From assembly GCF_030269925.1 (NCBI RefSeq), contig NC_085124.1, positions 13,454,001-13,518,000 on the forward strand: DNA of 64,000 nucleotides. Direction: 5' to 3'. Shown here piece after piece: positions 62,601 through 64,000 of this stretch. A program made the position numbers and the translations under genes. The stretch is from Bombyx mori. Its lineage: Eukaryota; Arthropoda; Insecta; Lepidoptera; Bombycidae. The notes under the pieces are model-generated. The model did not search any database. It was not told the origin of the DNA and worked only from the letters and a program-made list of their open reading frames with translations. The stretch's first letter is position 1; each line of letters opens with the position of its first letter.

Positions 62601-63700
62601 CTCCGGTAACCACTTAACACCAGATAGGCCCAATAATCCCATTCTCACGGATCGTTTGGAGCCTCTGGGTCCGCGGAGGGACTTCGGTTCCCTCTGTATT
62701 TTGTACCGCATGTTCCATGGGGAGTGATCTGAGGAATTGTTCGAGATGATACCAACGTCTCGTTTTTACCATCGCACCGCCCGCCACCGGAGTAGAGTTC
62801 ATCCATACTACCTGGAGCCACTGCGGTCATCCACAGTGCGTTTCCAGAGATCTTTTTTGCCACGTACCATCCGGCTATGGAATGAGCTCCCCTCCACGGT
62901 GTTTCCCGAGCGCTATGACATGTCCTTCTTCAAACGAGGCTTGTGGAGAGTATTAAGCGGTAGGCAGCGGCTTGGCTCTGCCCTTGGCATTGCTGAAGTC
63001 CATGGGCGACGGTAACCACTTACCATCAGGTGCTCGTCAGCCTACAAAGGCAATAAAAAAAAAAGTCCCTGAGCTCGTCCACCTATCTAAGCAATAAATA
63101 AATAAAAGTCGGTAAAGTATTAGACAACTTTGATGACATTGTCGTAATAATGACAACAGTAACACGGTTCTGTTGCAAATTCTGTTCCTTGCAAATGTTG
63201 GCGCTCTATTGTGTCGGACACAATGGTCTGATGGTTTGGTCACGCCGAAAAGCGGTCAAGTACTTGTTGCAACTAAGGATCTTGATTATGCAAGTGTCTT
63301 TGTGTTAAATTGGATACGATGGATAATTAGAATGTTGCAACTCTTTCTCTTTTTTTTTGCTATCTCTTGCTTGGTACAGTTTTGTCTAACTCGATGGTGT
63401 TACTGTCCCTGACTGCTGGGTTTGATTACCATTACTTCGGACAAATATTTCTTCTACGATGTACAGTTCTGTTTGATTTTTGTTTGGGTGTTTAATGTCT
63501 ATATGTCGGAGACGGTCATTACTTTGGTAGCTAAACGAAACGCAGCATGACTCCCGAGAGATGGCAGCACGATTGCGGTATCGTCGGAACTCGGCTAACT
63601 TCGTGCTACGACAGACCCTAGCAGATGCAGGCGCGTAGACGCTATCACACTTACCAACCAGCCTTTTTGAGGGCGATGCCTCCGTCCTAAGAACTGTCAT
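14506..63700 (-). CDS. EML: EML, echinoderm microtubule-associated protein-like (18 exons, 844 aa)
   Basis: EML proteins bind tubulin and microtubules through an N-terminal coiled coil and a HELP plus WD40 tandem propeller (TAPE domain). Exons in transcript order, given as + coordinates: 63655-63700, 58501-58692, 54058-54166, 52528-52668, 49244-49357, 40252-40416, 31334-31544, 30248-30454, 29154-29340, 25055-25263, 24508-24634, 23475-23605, 21699-21820, 21099-21231, 18879-18966, 15199-15343, 15044-15125, 14506-14631. They sum to 2535 nt; every junction has AG acceptor and GT donor, and the phases close. Layout: coiled coil at about residues 20-70, Ser/Pro-rich linker 70-200, HELP motif about 230-270, then WD-type blades to the end. 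Order and spacing follow vertebrate EML1-4. The paralogue cannot be assigned. The first exon and exon 5 are the least certain. Confidence 0.93.
14731..14831 (-). mobile_element. Bm1-type SINE, 3' fragment
   Basis: Reverse copy from 'tttttattgcttagatggg' to 'gcgccacccac', in the intron between EML exons 17 and 18. Confidence 0.85.
14832..15030 (-). mobile_element. LINE 3' fragment, jockey/BMC1-related, diverged
   Basis: Carries 'ctagccctagcaagagcag' and 'agaaactcagtgggctcgg' in the same order as the LINE tails at 26.2 and 60.4 kb. It directly abuts the SINE, and together they fill most of the 412-bp intron. Confidence 0.65.
15044..15125 (-). CDS. EML: EML exon 17 (WD blade)
   Basis: Acceptor ttgttgcag, donor gtaacg, phase 2 to 0. 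It encodes [20 protein letters not shown], matching EML '[16 protein letters not shown]'. Confidence 0.96.
15199..15343 (-). CDS. EML: EML exon 16 (WD blade)
   Basis: Acceptor attgactccgcag, donor gtacgc, phase 1 to 2. It encodes [20 protein letters not shown], then [12 protein letters not shown], the EML hallmark 'FGVWPEGSDGTDIN'. Confidence 0.96.
15510..15929 (+). other. Unrecognised open frame, possibly old element remnant
   Basis: 139 codons antisense within the intron upstream of EML exon 16. It starts [20 protein letters not shown] and has a middle rich in Leu, Phe and Tyr. I recognise no domain. Codon use and the surroundings (a retroelement starts 290 bp on) make a host gene unlikely. 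Confidence 0.2.
16220..16338 (+). repeat. 5' LTR of the gypsy-like element
   Basis: Begins tgtagtgtgcagctcgcc and ends cactccaataca; its 119 bases match the 3' LTR throughout by eye. Confidence 0.9.
16339..16350 (+). promoter_or_regulatory. Primer-binding-site-like sequence
   Basis: tggcgaccctta starts on the base after the LTR, where a tRNA primer would anneal. The tRNA was not identified. Confidence 0.55.
16830..17351 (+). pseudogene. gag-like frame running into a truncated protease
   Basis: 173 codons. The middle is rich in Arg, Gly, Asn and Gln, as in the nucleic-acid-binding end of gypsy Gag proteins. Near the end [10 protein letters not shown] resembles the aspartic-protease active-site strand (usually D-T/S-G/A). 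The frame stops soon after, so protease and reverse transcriptase are lost. There is no zinc knuckle. Confidence 0.6.
17432..17815 (+). pseudogene. pol remnant: RNase H end plus spacer
   Basis: It opens with [10 protein letters not shown], the conserved end of Ty3/gypsy RNase H (usually N-x-x-ADALSR). About 115 further residues follow that I cannot assign, and a short frame at 17843-18028 may continue it after a frameshift. Integrase motifs are absent. Confidence 0.6.
18100..18113 (+). promoter_or_regulatory. Polypurine tract
   Basis: Fourteen purines (aaaaagaggggagg) end on the base before the 3' LTR, the expected plus-strand primer site. Confidence 0.75.
18114..18232 (+). repeat. 3' LTR of the gypsy-like element
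   Basis: 119 bp, same sequence as the 5' LTR, followed by the target duplication tcaa. Confidence 0.9.
18602..18852 (-). mobile_element. Bm1-type SINE, 5'-truncated
   Basis: Reverse copy from 'tttaattttattgcttaaat' to 'gcggtcctaccaccagta'. In the EML transcript it starts 26 nt beyond the exon 15 donor. Confidence 0.85.
18879..18966 (-). CDS. EML: EML exon 15 (WD blade)
   Basis: Acceptor atatgcccag, donor gtaagt, phase 0 to 1. It encodes [20 protein letters not shown], then [14 protein letters not shown] begins 26 nt past its donor. Confidence 0.96.
19047..19290 (-). mobile_element. LINE 3' fragment, jockey/BMC1-related family 2
   Basis: Shares 'ggcctttccagttt', 'caggtgggcgagcaa' and 'gagaagatccggcgag' with the copy at 55.98-56.42 kb. 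Confidence 0.65.
19515..19801. mobile_element. piggyBac-like MITE with TTAA target sites
   Basis: TTAA lies on both sides (19511-19514, 19802-19805). Inverted subterminal arms carry 'gtaggtcacatgtgccctac' on the left and 'gtagggcacaggtgacctat' on the right. 287 bp, no coding capacity. A sister copy is at 50881-51171. Confidence 0.8.
20164..20585. mobile_element. hAT-like non-autonomous element
   Basis: The ends tagggttgccac and gtggcaacccta are perfect inverse repeats. The flanks ctcccttc (20156-20163) and gtcccttc (20586-20593) match at 7 of 8, as for a hAT 8-bp target duplication. The 74-codon frame inside shows no transposase. Confidence 0.7.
21099..21231 (-). CDS. EML: EML exon 14 (WD blade)
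   Basis: Acceptor tcatttccag, donor gtaaga, phase 2 to 0. It encodes [20 protein letters not shown], then [20 protein letters not shown], the EML 'MRYSPDG..AIGSHDN.IYIY' blade. Confidence 0.96.
21365..21668 (+). mobile_element. LINE 3' end, jockey/BMC1-like
   Basis: Starts near 'tacggatcctcctgatc' and ends 'gagcataggtaggggaaaa'. It lies in the short intron between EML exons 13 and 14, antisense to the gene. Confidence 0.8.
21699..21820 (-). CDS. EML: EML exon 13 (WD blade)
   Basis: Acceptor gcgtgcgcag, donor gtaatg, phase 0 to 2. It encodes [20 protein letters not shown], then [19 protein letters not shown] content is very high against the AT-rich flanks. Confidence 0.94.
21903..22322 (-). 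mobile_element. Non-autonomous Helitron, 420 bp
   Basis: On the minus strand it starts TC (tctatatattaatacgtg) after host A and ends CTAG before host T. The terminal hairpin (agtcgaa/ttcgact type) lies about 12 nt before CTAG. Related copies lie at 56.8-58.1 kb. Confidence 0.8.
22374..22472 (-). mobile_element. tRNA-derived SINE fragment (not Bm1)
   Basis: The minus strand carries a B-box-like 'ggctcgattcccggtcg' and an upstream tRNA-like 'actaactctgtctggctgc'. It does not fold as an intact tRNA gene. Confidence 0.5.
23475..23605 (-). CDS. EML: EML exon 12 (WD blade)
   Basis: Acceptor tgttcccgcag, donor gtgacc, phase 1 to 0. It encodes [15 protein letters not shown], the counterpart of EML 'GHTDELWGLA', then [13 protein letters not shown]. 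Confidence 0.96.
23683..23802 (+). mobile_element. LINE 3' tail ('cttggcattgctga' family) with internal hairpin
   Basis: Ends 'cctacaaaggcaataaaaaa' like the 63.05-kb copy. At 23700-23731 it holds a perfect 13-bp inverted repeat, cggaaattgctga and its inverse, with a 6-nt loop; the other copies lack it. Confidence 0.65.
23977..24360 (+). mobile_element. Helitron-like fragment (5' end)
   Basis: 'tctatactaatactataaag' with 'gatttgtttgtttgtttgta' is a typical lepidopteran Helitron 5' end. The CTAG/hairpin 3' end is not seen, so the right boundary is a guess. Confidence 0.5.
24508..24634 (-). CDS. EML: EML exon 11 (WD blade)
   Basis: Acceptor tttatacag, donor gtcagt, phase 0 to 1. It encodes [20 protein letters not shown], then NCILHGDLE, matching EML 'AEGKGD..IGTTRNFVLQG'. 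Confidence 0.95.
24686..25040. repeat. Minisatellite, about 20-bp units
   Basis: About 350 bp of imperfect tandem units built from 'tgtcggcctactgtcagtct'. It fills most of the intron between EML exons 10 and 11 and reaches to about 15 nt from the exon 10 donor. Repeats in multiples of about 10 nt make long false reading frames here. Confidence 0.9.
25055..25263 (-). CDS. EML: EML exon 10 (WD blades)
   Basis: Acceptor atgacgcag, donor gtacgc, phase 1 to 0. It encodes [19 protein letters not shown] and [16 protein letters not shown], the EML 'TGDSSGNILVW' and 'SGGGKDRKL' equivalents. The exon is strongly GC-rich. Its donor is only about 15 nt from a minisatellite. Confidence 0.96.
25308..25846. 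mobile_element. TIR element, 'ttggtttaagc' family, 540 bp
   Basis: The left 'gggtatttggtttaagc' is mirrored on the right by 'gcttaaaccaaattgcctt', with 'gacgcgtcaaag' and 'ctttcacgtcccgat' outside. It shares 'gaagttcgattaaagacatc' with sister copies. It has no transposase. Confidence 0.65.
26106..26475 (-). mobile_element. LINE 3' end, jockey/BMC1-like, with poly(A)
   Basis: The T-run at 26108-26126 is the tail. Then 'cctacctaagctgagagcct' and the conserved 3' region continue to remnants of the RT C-terminus ([11 protein letters not shown] on the minus strand). Confidence 0.8.
26476..28790. other. EML intron 9 interior, mostly unrecognised
   Basis: AT-rich intron with no recognised repeat family. 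It contains a hairpin at 27874-27907 (12-bp perfect stem) followed by GC-rich short inverted repeats to about 27945. The 98-codon plus-strand frame at 27416-27712 shows no domain. Confidence 0.5.
28796..29020 (+). mobile_element. LINE (RTE-like) C-terminal fragment
   Basis: Encodes [18 protein letters not shown], a recurring C-terminal motif of insect endonuclease-reverse transcriptases, then a stop and a 'gaagaaagcgacgaagaaga' tail. It lies close to EML exon 9. Confidence 0.7.
29154..29340 (-). CDS. EML: EML exon 9 (WD blade)
   Basis: Acceptor ttcaccgccag, donor gtgagt, phase 0 to 1. It encodes [19 protein letters not shown], then HIAFWTLDQ and the conserved [17 protein letters not shown]. 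Confidence 0.96.
29493..29662 (+). mobile_element. Bm1-type SINE, central fragment
   Basis: Runs 'caccgctaaggaataacatc' to 'cagtaatacatttcggtttg', then breaks off before the usual tail. Confidence 0.75.
29725..30050 (+). mobile_element. Non-autonomous Helitron, 326 bp
   Basis: Starts TC (tcccttctaatatataaatg) after A and ends CTAG before T, with terminal hairpin region 'acgcggacgaagtcgcggg' 8-10 nt before CTAG. This is a classic lepidopteran Helitron end. Confidence 0.8.
30248..30454 (-). CDS. EML: EML exon 8 (WD blade)
   Basis: Acceptor tatgcacag, donor gtttgt, 69 codons, phase 0-0. It encodes [14 protein letters not shown] and [14 protein letters not shown], two typical EML blade ends. 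Confidence 0.97.
30967..31217 (-). mobile_element. Bm1-type SINE interrupted by a LINE tail
   Basis: SINE sequence at 30967-31067 and 31183-31217 is contiguous in the consensus. A LINE tail (31068-31182) lies between, so the LINE probably entered the SINE. Confidence 0.7.
31068..31182 (-). mobile_element. LINE 3' tail ('cttggcattgctga' family) nested in a SINE
   Basis: From 'tttttttatagcccttgtag' to 'agccgctacctaccg', the reverse of the 63.0-kb tail. Confidence 0.7.
31334..31544 (-). CDS. EML: EML exon 7 (HELP end, first blade)
   Basis: Acceptor ctcattacag, donor gtgagt, phase 2 to phase 0. It encodes [19 protein letters not shown], then [18 protein letters not shown], near-identical to vertebrate EML. 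The loop after ASGQ is shorter than in vertebrates and reads [10 protein letters not shown]. Confidence 0.97.
31682..32002. mobile_element. Mariner-like MITE, 321 bp
   Basis: TA flanks both ends. The ends 'tcgtcttttcgcattaaaag' and 'ttaatgcgagaagacga' are inverse repeats. A sister copy is at 49556-49843. It lies in the long EML intron before exon 7. Confidence 0.75.
32621..32936 (-). mobile_element. Bm1-type SINE, long copy without head
   Basis: Runs from 'tttttttattgcttagatag' to 'ttcctttaccgtgg', including the 'attacgcaaattataatttt' block. Confidence 0.85.
32937..34335. other. EML intron 6, nothing recognised
   Basis: AT-rich intron with no exon signal, repeat family or RNA gene recognised. 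Confidence 0.5.
34338..34610 (-). mobile_element. LINE 3' fragment, jockey/BMC1-related family 2
   Basis: Shares 'ctaccggatcggaaccgcga', 'gaccttagtcgggga'-like and 'gtgtctaat' blocks with the 55.98-kb copy. Confidence 0.6.
35195..35440 (+). mobile_element. LINE (RTE-like) C-terminal fragment with gat-repeat tail
   Basis: Remnant of the V-x-G-x-GKRSRGR motif, then 'catgaccacgactgctctgc' and (gat)n at 35417-35436, as in the 42.9-kb copy. Interrupted by stops. Confidence 0.6.
35653..36035 (+). mobile_element. Non-autonomous Helitron, 383 bp
   Basis: Starts TC (tcctactaatattataaacg) after A and ends CTAG before T. A 'gaagcgaagcgaaggcgggtc' type hairpin region sits upstream. Confidence 0.75.
36392..36600 (+). 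mobile_element. Helitron-like fragment, boundaries uncertain
   Basis: 'tatttcttctgtgcgtgcgt' with 'aacggctggacagattttaa' is a familiar lepidopteran repeat motif. Neither the TC start nor the CTAG end is clear. Confidence 0.35.
37166..37381 (-). mobile_element. Bm1-type SINE with internal deletion
   Basis: Reverse copy; after 'gagctcac' it jumps to 'aacgtaaatgcgccaccc', missing about 50 bp of the 3' block. Confidence 0.8.
37382..38420. other. EML intron 6, nothing recognised
   Basis: AT-rich, no exon signal or repeat recognised. Confidence 0.45.
38489..38737 (+). mobile_element. Non-autonomous Helitron, 249 bp
   Basis: Starts TC (tctatactaatatataaatc) after A and ends CTAG before T. The sister copy is at 50649-50865. 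The terminal hairpin is degraded relative to that copy. Confidence 0.8.
38738..38850 (+). mobile_element. LINE fragment, diverged
   Basis: 'ccgtcggtctaccgagcaat' through 'ggtggaagatcttccctttg' recurs at 31211-31280, next to another LINE tail. No domain is intact. Confidence 0.4.
39345..39625 (+). mobile_element. LINE 3' end, jockey/BMC1-like
   Basis: Carries 'caagcaccggtcaccgtcct', 'cccactgagtttctc' and ends 'gagtaggtagggggaaaaac'. Confidence 0.75.
40252..40416 (-). CDS. EML: EML exon 6 (start of HELP motif)
   Basis: Acceptor ttcctcttgcag-like (tcctcttgcag), donor gtgagt, phase 2 to phase 2. It encodes [17 protein letters not shown] and, at its end, [10 protein letters not shown], the hydrophobic EML-like protein (HELP) motif. 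Confidence 0.95.
40505..40913 (+). mobile_element. Bm1-type SINE, near full length
   Basis: Includes a decayed tRNA-like head ('taagaggccaggtgcattcc', 'tgccggtgttggaactccgc') and the body to 'ctaggaaataaaaaaaaa'. It lies 89 nt upstream of EML exon 6. Confidence 0.8.
40914..42305. other. EML intron 5, nothing recognised
   Basis: AT-rich. The 105-codon frame at 41661-41978 shows no domain and is probably incidental. Confidence 0.45.
42306..42387 (+). mobile_element. LINE 3' fragment ('cttggcattgctga' family)
   Basis: 'ctacttcaaacgaggcttgt' and 'cagcggcttggctctgccgc' match the 62.9-kb copy. Confidence 0.65.
42870..43165 (+). mobile_element. LINE (RTE-like) C-terminal fragment
   Basis: Encodes [20 protein letters not shown], then [11 protein letters not shown] and a TRWTDLI block, then a stop and 'ccacgaccactctatcaaga'. 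The frame is open for about 90 codons. Confidence 0.75.
43540..43880 (-). mobile_element. LINE (RTE-like) C-terminal fragment, diverged
   Basis: The minus strand reads [20 protein letters not shown] and [10 protein letters not shown], a decayed form of the FFGHI...GKVEGKR motif. It may be from a different subfamily. Confidence 0.6.
44430..45580. other. EML intron 5, with a CRE plus CCAAT cluster
   Basis: Mostly AT-rich and unrecognised. At 44456-44500 a gattgg motif, a perfect tgacgtca (44476-44483) and ccaatca lie together. This could be an internal promoter, but nothing else supports it. Confidence 0.35.
45588..45981 (+). mobile_element. LINE 3' end, jockey/BMC1-like, with RT C-terminus remnant
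   Basis: Begins in the RT C-terminus ([18 protein letters not shown], here 'ccctctcatcgtggccgccg') and ends 'gcgtataggtaggggaaat'. Confidence 0.8.
46047..46253 (-). mobile_element. tRNA-derived SINE (not Bm1)
   Basis: The minus strand starts with a tRNA-like head: an A-box-like 'gtagttagtgacaaggc' and a B-box-like 'gggttcggctcccgc'. It is too decayed for a tRNA gene. Confidence 0.55.
46829..46960 (-). mobile_element. Bm1-type SINE, 3' half
   Basis: Reverse copy from 'tttttattgcttagatgggt' to 'agataagttctaaggtctca'. Confidence 0.85.
47409..47525 (-). mobile_element. LINE 3' tail ('cttggcattgctga' family)
   Basis: 'ttttattgcccttgtaggca' to 'gctaagccgctgcctaccg', the reverse of the 63.0-kb tail. 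Confidence 0.75.
47958..48201 (-). mobile_element. Bm1-type SINE, 5'-truncated
   Basis: Reverse copy from 'ttttttgcttagatggatgg' to 'aagaggtcctaccaccag'. Confidence 0.85.
48626..48846 (-). mobile_element. Bm1-type SINE (left arm of an inverted pair)
   Basis: Reverse copy from 'ttttattgcatagatttgtg' to about 'gggatgtggtacatatcc'. Confidence 0.85.
48879..49124 (+). mobile_element. Bm1-type SINE (right arm of an inverted pair)
   Basis: From 'tttactggtggtaggagctc' to 'ctaagcaataaataaaaac'. It lies about 30 nt from an opposite copy, and its end is 119 nt from EML exon 5. Confidence 0.85.
49244..49357 (-). CDS. EML: EML exon 5 (linker, possible cassette exon)
   Basis: Acceptor gttggctag with a weak pyrimidine tract, donor gtcagt, 114 nt, phase 2 to phase 2. 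It encodes [20 protein letters not shown] and then a short Gly/Ala segment. The length is a multiple of three and exons 4 and 6 also join in frame without it, so it could be skipped. An inverted SINE pair starts 119 nt downstream of its donor. Confidence 0.7.
49556..49843. mobile_element. Mariner-like MITE, 288 bp
   Basis: TA-flanked sister of 31682-32002, in opposite orientation, with ends 'tcgtcttctcgcattaaaac' and 'ttttaatgctaaaaggcga'. Confidence 0.75.
49844..50640. other. EML intron 4, nothing recognised
   Basis: Unrecognised sequence. The frame at 50006-50191 starts with a signal-peptide-like run ([17 protein letters not shown]) but has no supporting context. Confidence 0.35.
50649..50865 (-). 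mobile_element. Non-autonomous Helitron, 217 bp
   Basis: The minus strand starts TC (tctatactaatatataaatc) after A and ends CTAG before T, with hairpin 'gcccagcgaagcgggc' about 10 nt before CTAG. Sister of 38489-38737. Confidence 0.85.
50881..51171. mobile_element. piggyBac-like MITE with TTAA target sites
   Basis: TTAA at 50877-50880 and 51172-51175. The left end ccctttgcctgtaggtcacc mirrors the right end with 'gtgtagg' and 'caaagcg'. Sister of 19515-19801. It starts 15 bp from a Helitron. Confidence 0.8.
51917..52455. mobile_element. AT-rich repeat with about 115-bp inverted arms
   Basis: The arms 51917-52038 and 52128-52240 ('gaaaatccaactaaaaaaat' and its inverse) form a large hairpin. 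The part 52300-52455 ('acgtctgaagctaataaaag') recurs inverted at 58722-58870. The element class is unknown. It ends 72 nt from EML exon 4. Confidence 0.6.
52528..52668 (-). CDS. EML: EML exon 4 (Ser/Pro-rich linker)
   Basis: Acceptor ttctcccgcag, donor gtaata, phase 2 to phase 2. In the frame set by exon 3 it reads as low-complexity Ser/Pro sequence ([20 protein letters not shown]). All three frames are open here, so the choice rests on phase. Confidence 0.85.
52762..53063 (+). mobile_element. Bm1-type SINE, head missing
   Basis: From 'ccacggtgaaggagtaacat' to 'cccatttaagcaataaaaac'. It lies 93 nt upstream of EML exon 4. Confidence 0.85.
53397..53870. mobile_element. TIR element with GCGC-rich interior
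   Basis: The left 'cttcgtcaaacagaacgcgt' is mirrored on the right by 'acgcgttctgtttgacgaag'. TTAA-like flanks. The interior is full of gcgccg/cggcgc short inverted repeats, GC-richer than its surroundings. No transposase. Confidence 0.7.
54058..54166 (-). CDS. EML: EML exon 3 (Ser-rich linker)
   Basis: Acceptor cattttcag, donor gtagat, phase 1 to phase 2. It encodes a basic, Ser/Thr-rich linker ([20 protein letters not shown]). This exon is what sets the correct frame for the next one. Confidence 0.85.
54298..54489 (+). mobile_element. Bm1-type SINE, 3' part
   Basis: From 'atttctgccgtgaagcagta' to 'ccatcgaataaataaataa', 131 nt upstream of EML exon 3. Confidence 0.85.
54632..54896 (+). mobile_element. 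Bm1-type SINE with tRNA head and internal deletion
   Basis: The head 'aagggataagacgtccggtg' is retained, then the sequence jumps to 'accgcacgggtagataccac' and continues to 'cgtaagcaataaaaaaaa'. Confidence 0.85.
54897..55450. other. EML intron 2, nothing recognised
   Basis: AT-rich, no exon or repeat recognised. Confidence 0.45.
55455..55525 (+). mobile_element. RTE-type LINE tail fragment
   Basis: 'cgtcccgcagtagactgcta' followed by 'taggttgatgatgatt' resembles the LINE C-terminus and stop seen inverted at 1.84 kb. Very short. Confidence 0.45.
55586..55770. mobile_element. TIR element end, 'ttggtttaagc' family, truncated
   Basis: 'gtgaaaggctatttggttta' start and 'gttcaattaaaaacatccac' match the 48.5-kb copy. 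The right end was not found. Confidence 0.5.
55985..56420 (-). mobile_element. LINE 3' fragment, jockey/BMC1-related family 2, longest copy
   Basis: 'gattactggtggctcggagg' to 'gtggagtaatggccacggct'. It has no open frame. Matches 19.05 and 34.34 kb. Confidence 0.65.
57137..57172. repeat. 36-bp direct repeat, left copy
   Basis: Begins tggttatagaagtataaaat and is repeated exactly at 57347-57382. It is read as the target-site duplication of the inserted LINE tail. Confidence 0.85.
57173..57346 (-). mobile_element. RTE-like LINE tail with 36-bp target-site duplication
   Basis: The minus strand encodes [20 protein letters not shown], then [10 protein letters not shown] and a stop, followed by (gat)n. 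The ends abut the 36-bp direct repeats exactly. Confidence 0.8.
57446..58079 (+). mobile_element. Helitron copy 2 of a tandem pair, with nested SINE
   Basis: Starts at 'attaatacgtgaagcaaaaa', lacking the first 10 or so bases, and ends CTAG (58076-58079) before T. A reverse Bm1 (57653-57838) is inserted. Confidence 0.75.
57653..57838 (-). mobile_element. Bm1-type SINE nested in a Helitron
   Basis: Reverse copy from 'attgcttagatgggtggacg' to 'gcttcacggcagaaat'. Confidence 0.85.
58321..58474. mobile_element. MITE with 40-bp inverted repeats next to an EML splice donor
   Basis: TA-flanked; the arms 'gtgtgagtattttaacgttt' plus 'tcgataacgtaaaagttaac' are mirrored at 58435-58474 with a few mismatches. 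It lies 26 nt downstream of the exon 2 donor in the transcript. Confidence 0.75.
58501..58692 (-). CDS. EML: EML exon 2 (trimerisation coiled coil)
   Basis: Acceptor aatcgatttcag, donor gtgaga, phase 1 to phase 1. It encodes a heptad-rich helix ([19 protein letters not shown], then [18 protein letters not shown]), which resembles the EML N-terminal coiled coil (…LKAALADVVRRL…). Confidence 0.9.
58720..59054. mobile_element. AT-rich repeat, inverted partner of the 52-kb copy
   Basis: 'cttttattagcttcagacgt' and later 'gaaaatccaacataaaaaat' match 51937-52455 in inverse or partial order. It starts 28 nt upstream of EML exon 2. Confidence 0.6.
59055..59287 (-). mobile_element. Bm1-type SINE, tail replaced
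   Basis: Begins 'gcgtaggtggacgagctcac' directly after the AT-rich repeat and ends 'gtcctaccaccagtaa'. The usual T-run and 'attgcttag' are missing. Confidence 0.8.
59719..60165 (-). mobile_element. Bm1-type SINE, full length with tRNA-like head
   Basis: The best copy in the window. The minus strand reads 'gtggtctaaaggataagacg' (A-box region), 'ggtgttcgaatcccacag' (B box), the complete body and 'ctaagcaataaaaaaag'. The head identifies the family as tRNA-derived; it is not a functional tRNA gene. Confidence 0.9.
60255..61785 (-). mobile_element. 5'-truncated LINE (jockey/BMC1-like) with poly(A) and 12-bp target duplication
   Basis: A perfect cgcaaaggtaac lies at 60243-60254 and 61786-61797. 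The T-run after the left copy is the poly(A) tail. The element keeps the last 40 or so percent of the reverse transcriptase and the 3' UTR also seen alone at 6.7, 21.4, 26.1, 39.3 and 45.6 kb. Its frame has no stop, so it looks recent. It lies antisense to nothing coding, in EML intron 1. Confidence 0.9.
60470..61785 (-). CDS. Reverse transcriptase, C-terminal part (partial, retrotransposon)
   Basis: The frame is open from the truncation point to TAA at 60470; the first ATG is at 61642. Visible blocks in order: [73 protein letters not shown] (catalytic pair Asp-Asp), [12 protein letters not shown]. These are non-LTR RT domains 2-7 and the thumb. The endonuclease and ORF1 are absent, so the fragment cannot act in cis. 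The C-terminus is Arg-rich. Confidence 0.9.
61803..62445. other. EML intron 1, nothing recognised
   Basis: AT-rich sequence with an A-run at 61981-61996. No exon or repeat recognised. Confidence 0.45.
62450..62632 (+). mobile_element. Bm1-type SINE, 5' part, split by a LINE
   Basis: From 'gtggtaggacgtcttgtgag' to 'ccacttaacaccagatagg'. The remaining 'gagctcgtccacctatctaa' and tail lie at 63069-63108, after the inserted LINE. Confidence 0.8.
62633..63062 (+). mobile_element. LINE C-terminus and tail (CR1/jockey-like) inserted in a SINE
   Basis: Encodes [17 protein letters not shown], then [12 protein letters not shown], a stop, then [19 protein letters not shown] and [10 protein letters not shown], and ends 'aaaggcaataaaaaaaaa'. 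A TGC-to-TGA-type stop breaks the frame. This is the longest copy of the 'cttggcattgctga' family here. Confidence 0.75.
63109..63654. other. Downstream flank of the candidate EML exon 1 (intron 1), nothing recognised
   Basis: No repeat family was named. It would be the first part of EML intron 1. The minus-strand frame to 63386 is read-through of the candidate first exon into intron. Confidence 0.4.
63655..63700 (-). CDS. EML: EML exon 1, candidate start exon
   Basis: ATG at 63700-63698, 15 codons plus one base, donor gtaagtgtg. Its single leftover G joins the AT at the start of the coiled-coil exon to make GAT (Asp), so the phase fits. An in-frame TAG lies upstream. The match is structural, not by homology; the true first exon could lie beyond the window. 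Confidence 0.5.
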
Positions 63701-64000
63701 TCGTTTTCCTTTGGTAATGTCAAGAGAAGATTTCTGGGTTGTTCTTGGACAACAAACATGATTGATGTACTCAAATTTTCTCTTGGCTCGATCACCCTAT
63801 TCGCCCCTATGATGTCTGACGATGGTGTTAATAAATGTGGCTTCTCCGAGATATATATGTATATATTTAAATCTATAGTATGTAGATTAGTCTCTAGTTC
63901 TGCTAGGTACAGAGAATCCTAGTTTGCGACCAGGTGACGATGTGAAGAGATATAAGACGCAGGGAAGAACTTCCACTGAGCGGGTGTTATTGCTTGATAG
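63701..64000 (-). promoter_or_regulatory. Possible EML 5' UTR or upstream flank
   Basis: Upstream of the candidate ATG. The frame stays open for about 30 codons to an in-frame TAG with no other ATG. No promoter motif can be assigned. Confidence 0.3.

Overview
This window reads as moth nuclear DNA, most likely Bombyx (silkworm or wild silkmoth). The main clue is about two dozen copies of a Bm1-type tRNA-derived SINE, with a tRNA-like head and a tail reading 'ctaagcaataaa'. Lepidopteran-style Helitrons, LINE tails and TIR elements are also abundant. The species is inferred from repeat families remembered from Bombyx; no search was possible. Genes are split into small exons by AT-rich introns with GT/AG ends.

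Two protein-coding genes can be built exon by exon, with every splice phase closing. (1) TIM44 lies on the + strand (4468-10019). It has 8 exons and encodes 436 aa of the matrix-side TIM23/PAM import-motor adaptor. (2) An EML gene (echinoderm microtubule-associated protein-like) lies on the - strand (63700 down to 14506). It has 18 exons and encodes 844 aa: a coiled coil, a Ser/Pro-rich linker, the HELP motif and the tandem WD40 propellers. It spans about 49 kb for 2.5 kb of coding sequence. The genes are convergent, with stop codons about 4.5 kb apart. A third, weak candidate exon (minus strand, 757-884) may belong to a gene running off the left edge.

Nearly everything else is repeats. Layout: 1-4.4 kb holds the candidate exon, an RTE-type LINE tail, a SINE and a very young poly(A) retroelement. 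4.5-10.0 kb is TIM44 with TE-filled introns. 10.0-14.4 kb is intergenic, with a SINE, a LINE tail and a TIR element. 14.5-31.5 kb holds the EML C-terminal propeller exons, interrupted by an internally deleted Ty3/gypsy element, piggyBac-like and hAT-like MITEs, a Helitron and a minisatellite. 31.5-58.5 kb holds the very long introns separating the propeller from the linker and coiled-coil exons, packed with SINEs, LINE fragments, Helitrons and MITEs. 58.7-64 kb holds a full-length SINE, a 5'-truncated LINE with an open reverse-transcriptase fragment and perfect target-site duplications, a LINE nested in a SINE, and the probable first EML exon.

No CRISPR array, operon, rRNA gene or canonical tRNA gene was seen. 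I found no convincing new gene system. The most unusual items are the deleted gypsy element with apparently identical LTRs, a phase-neutral EML exon beside an inverted SINE pair, a minisatellite against an EML splice donor, and a TIM44 start codon that appears to be the last codon of its exon.
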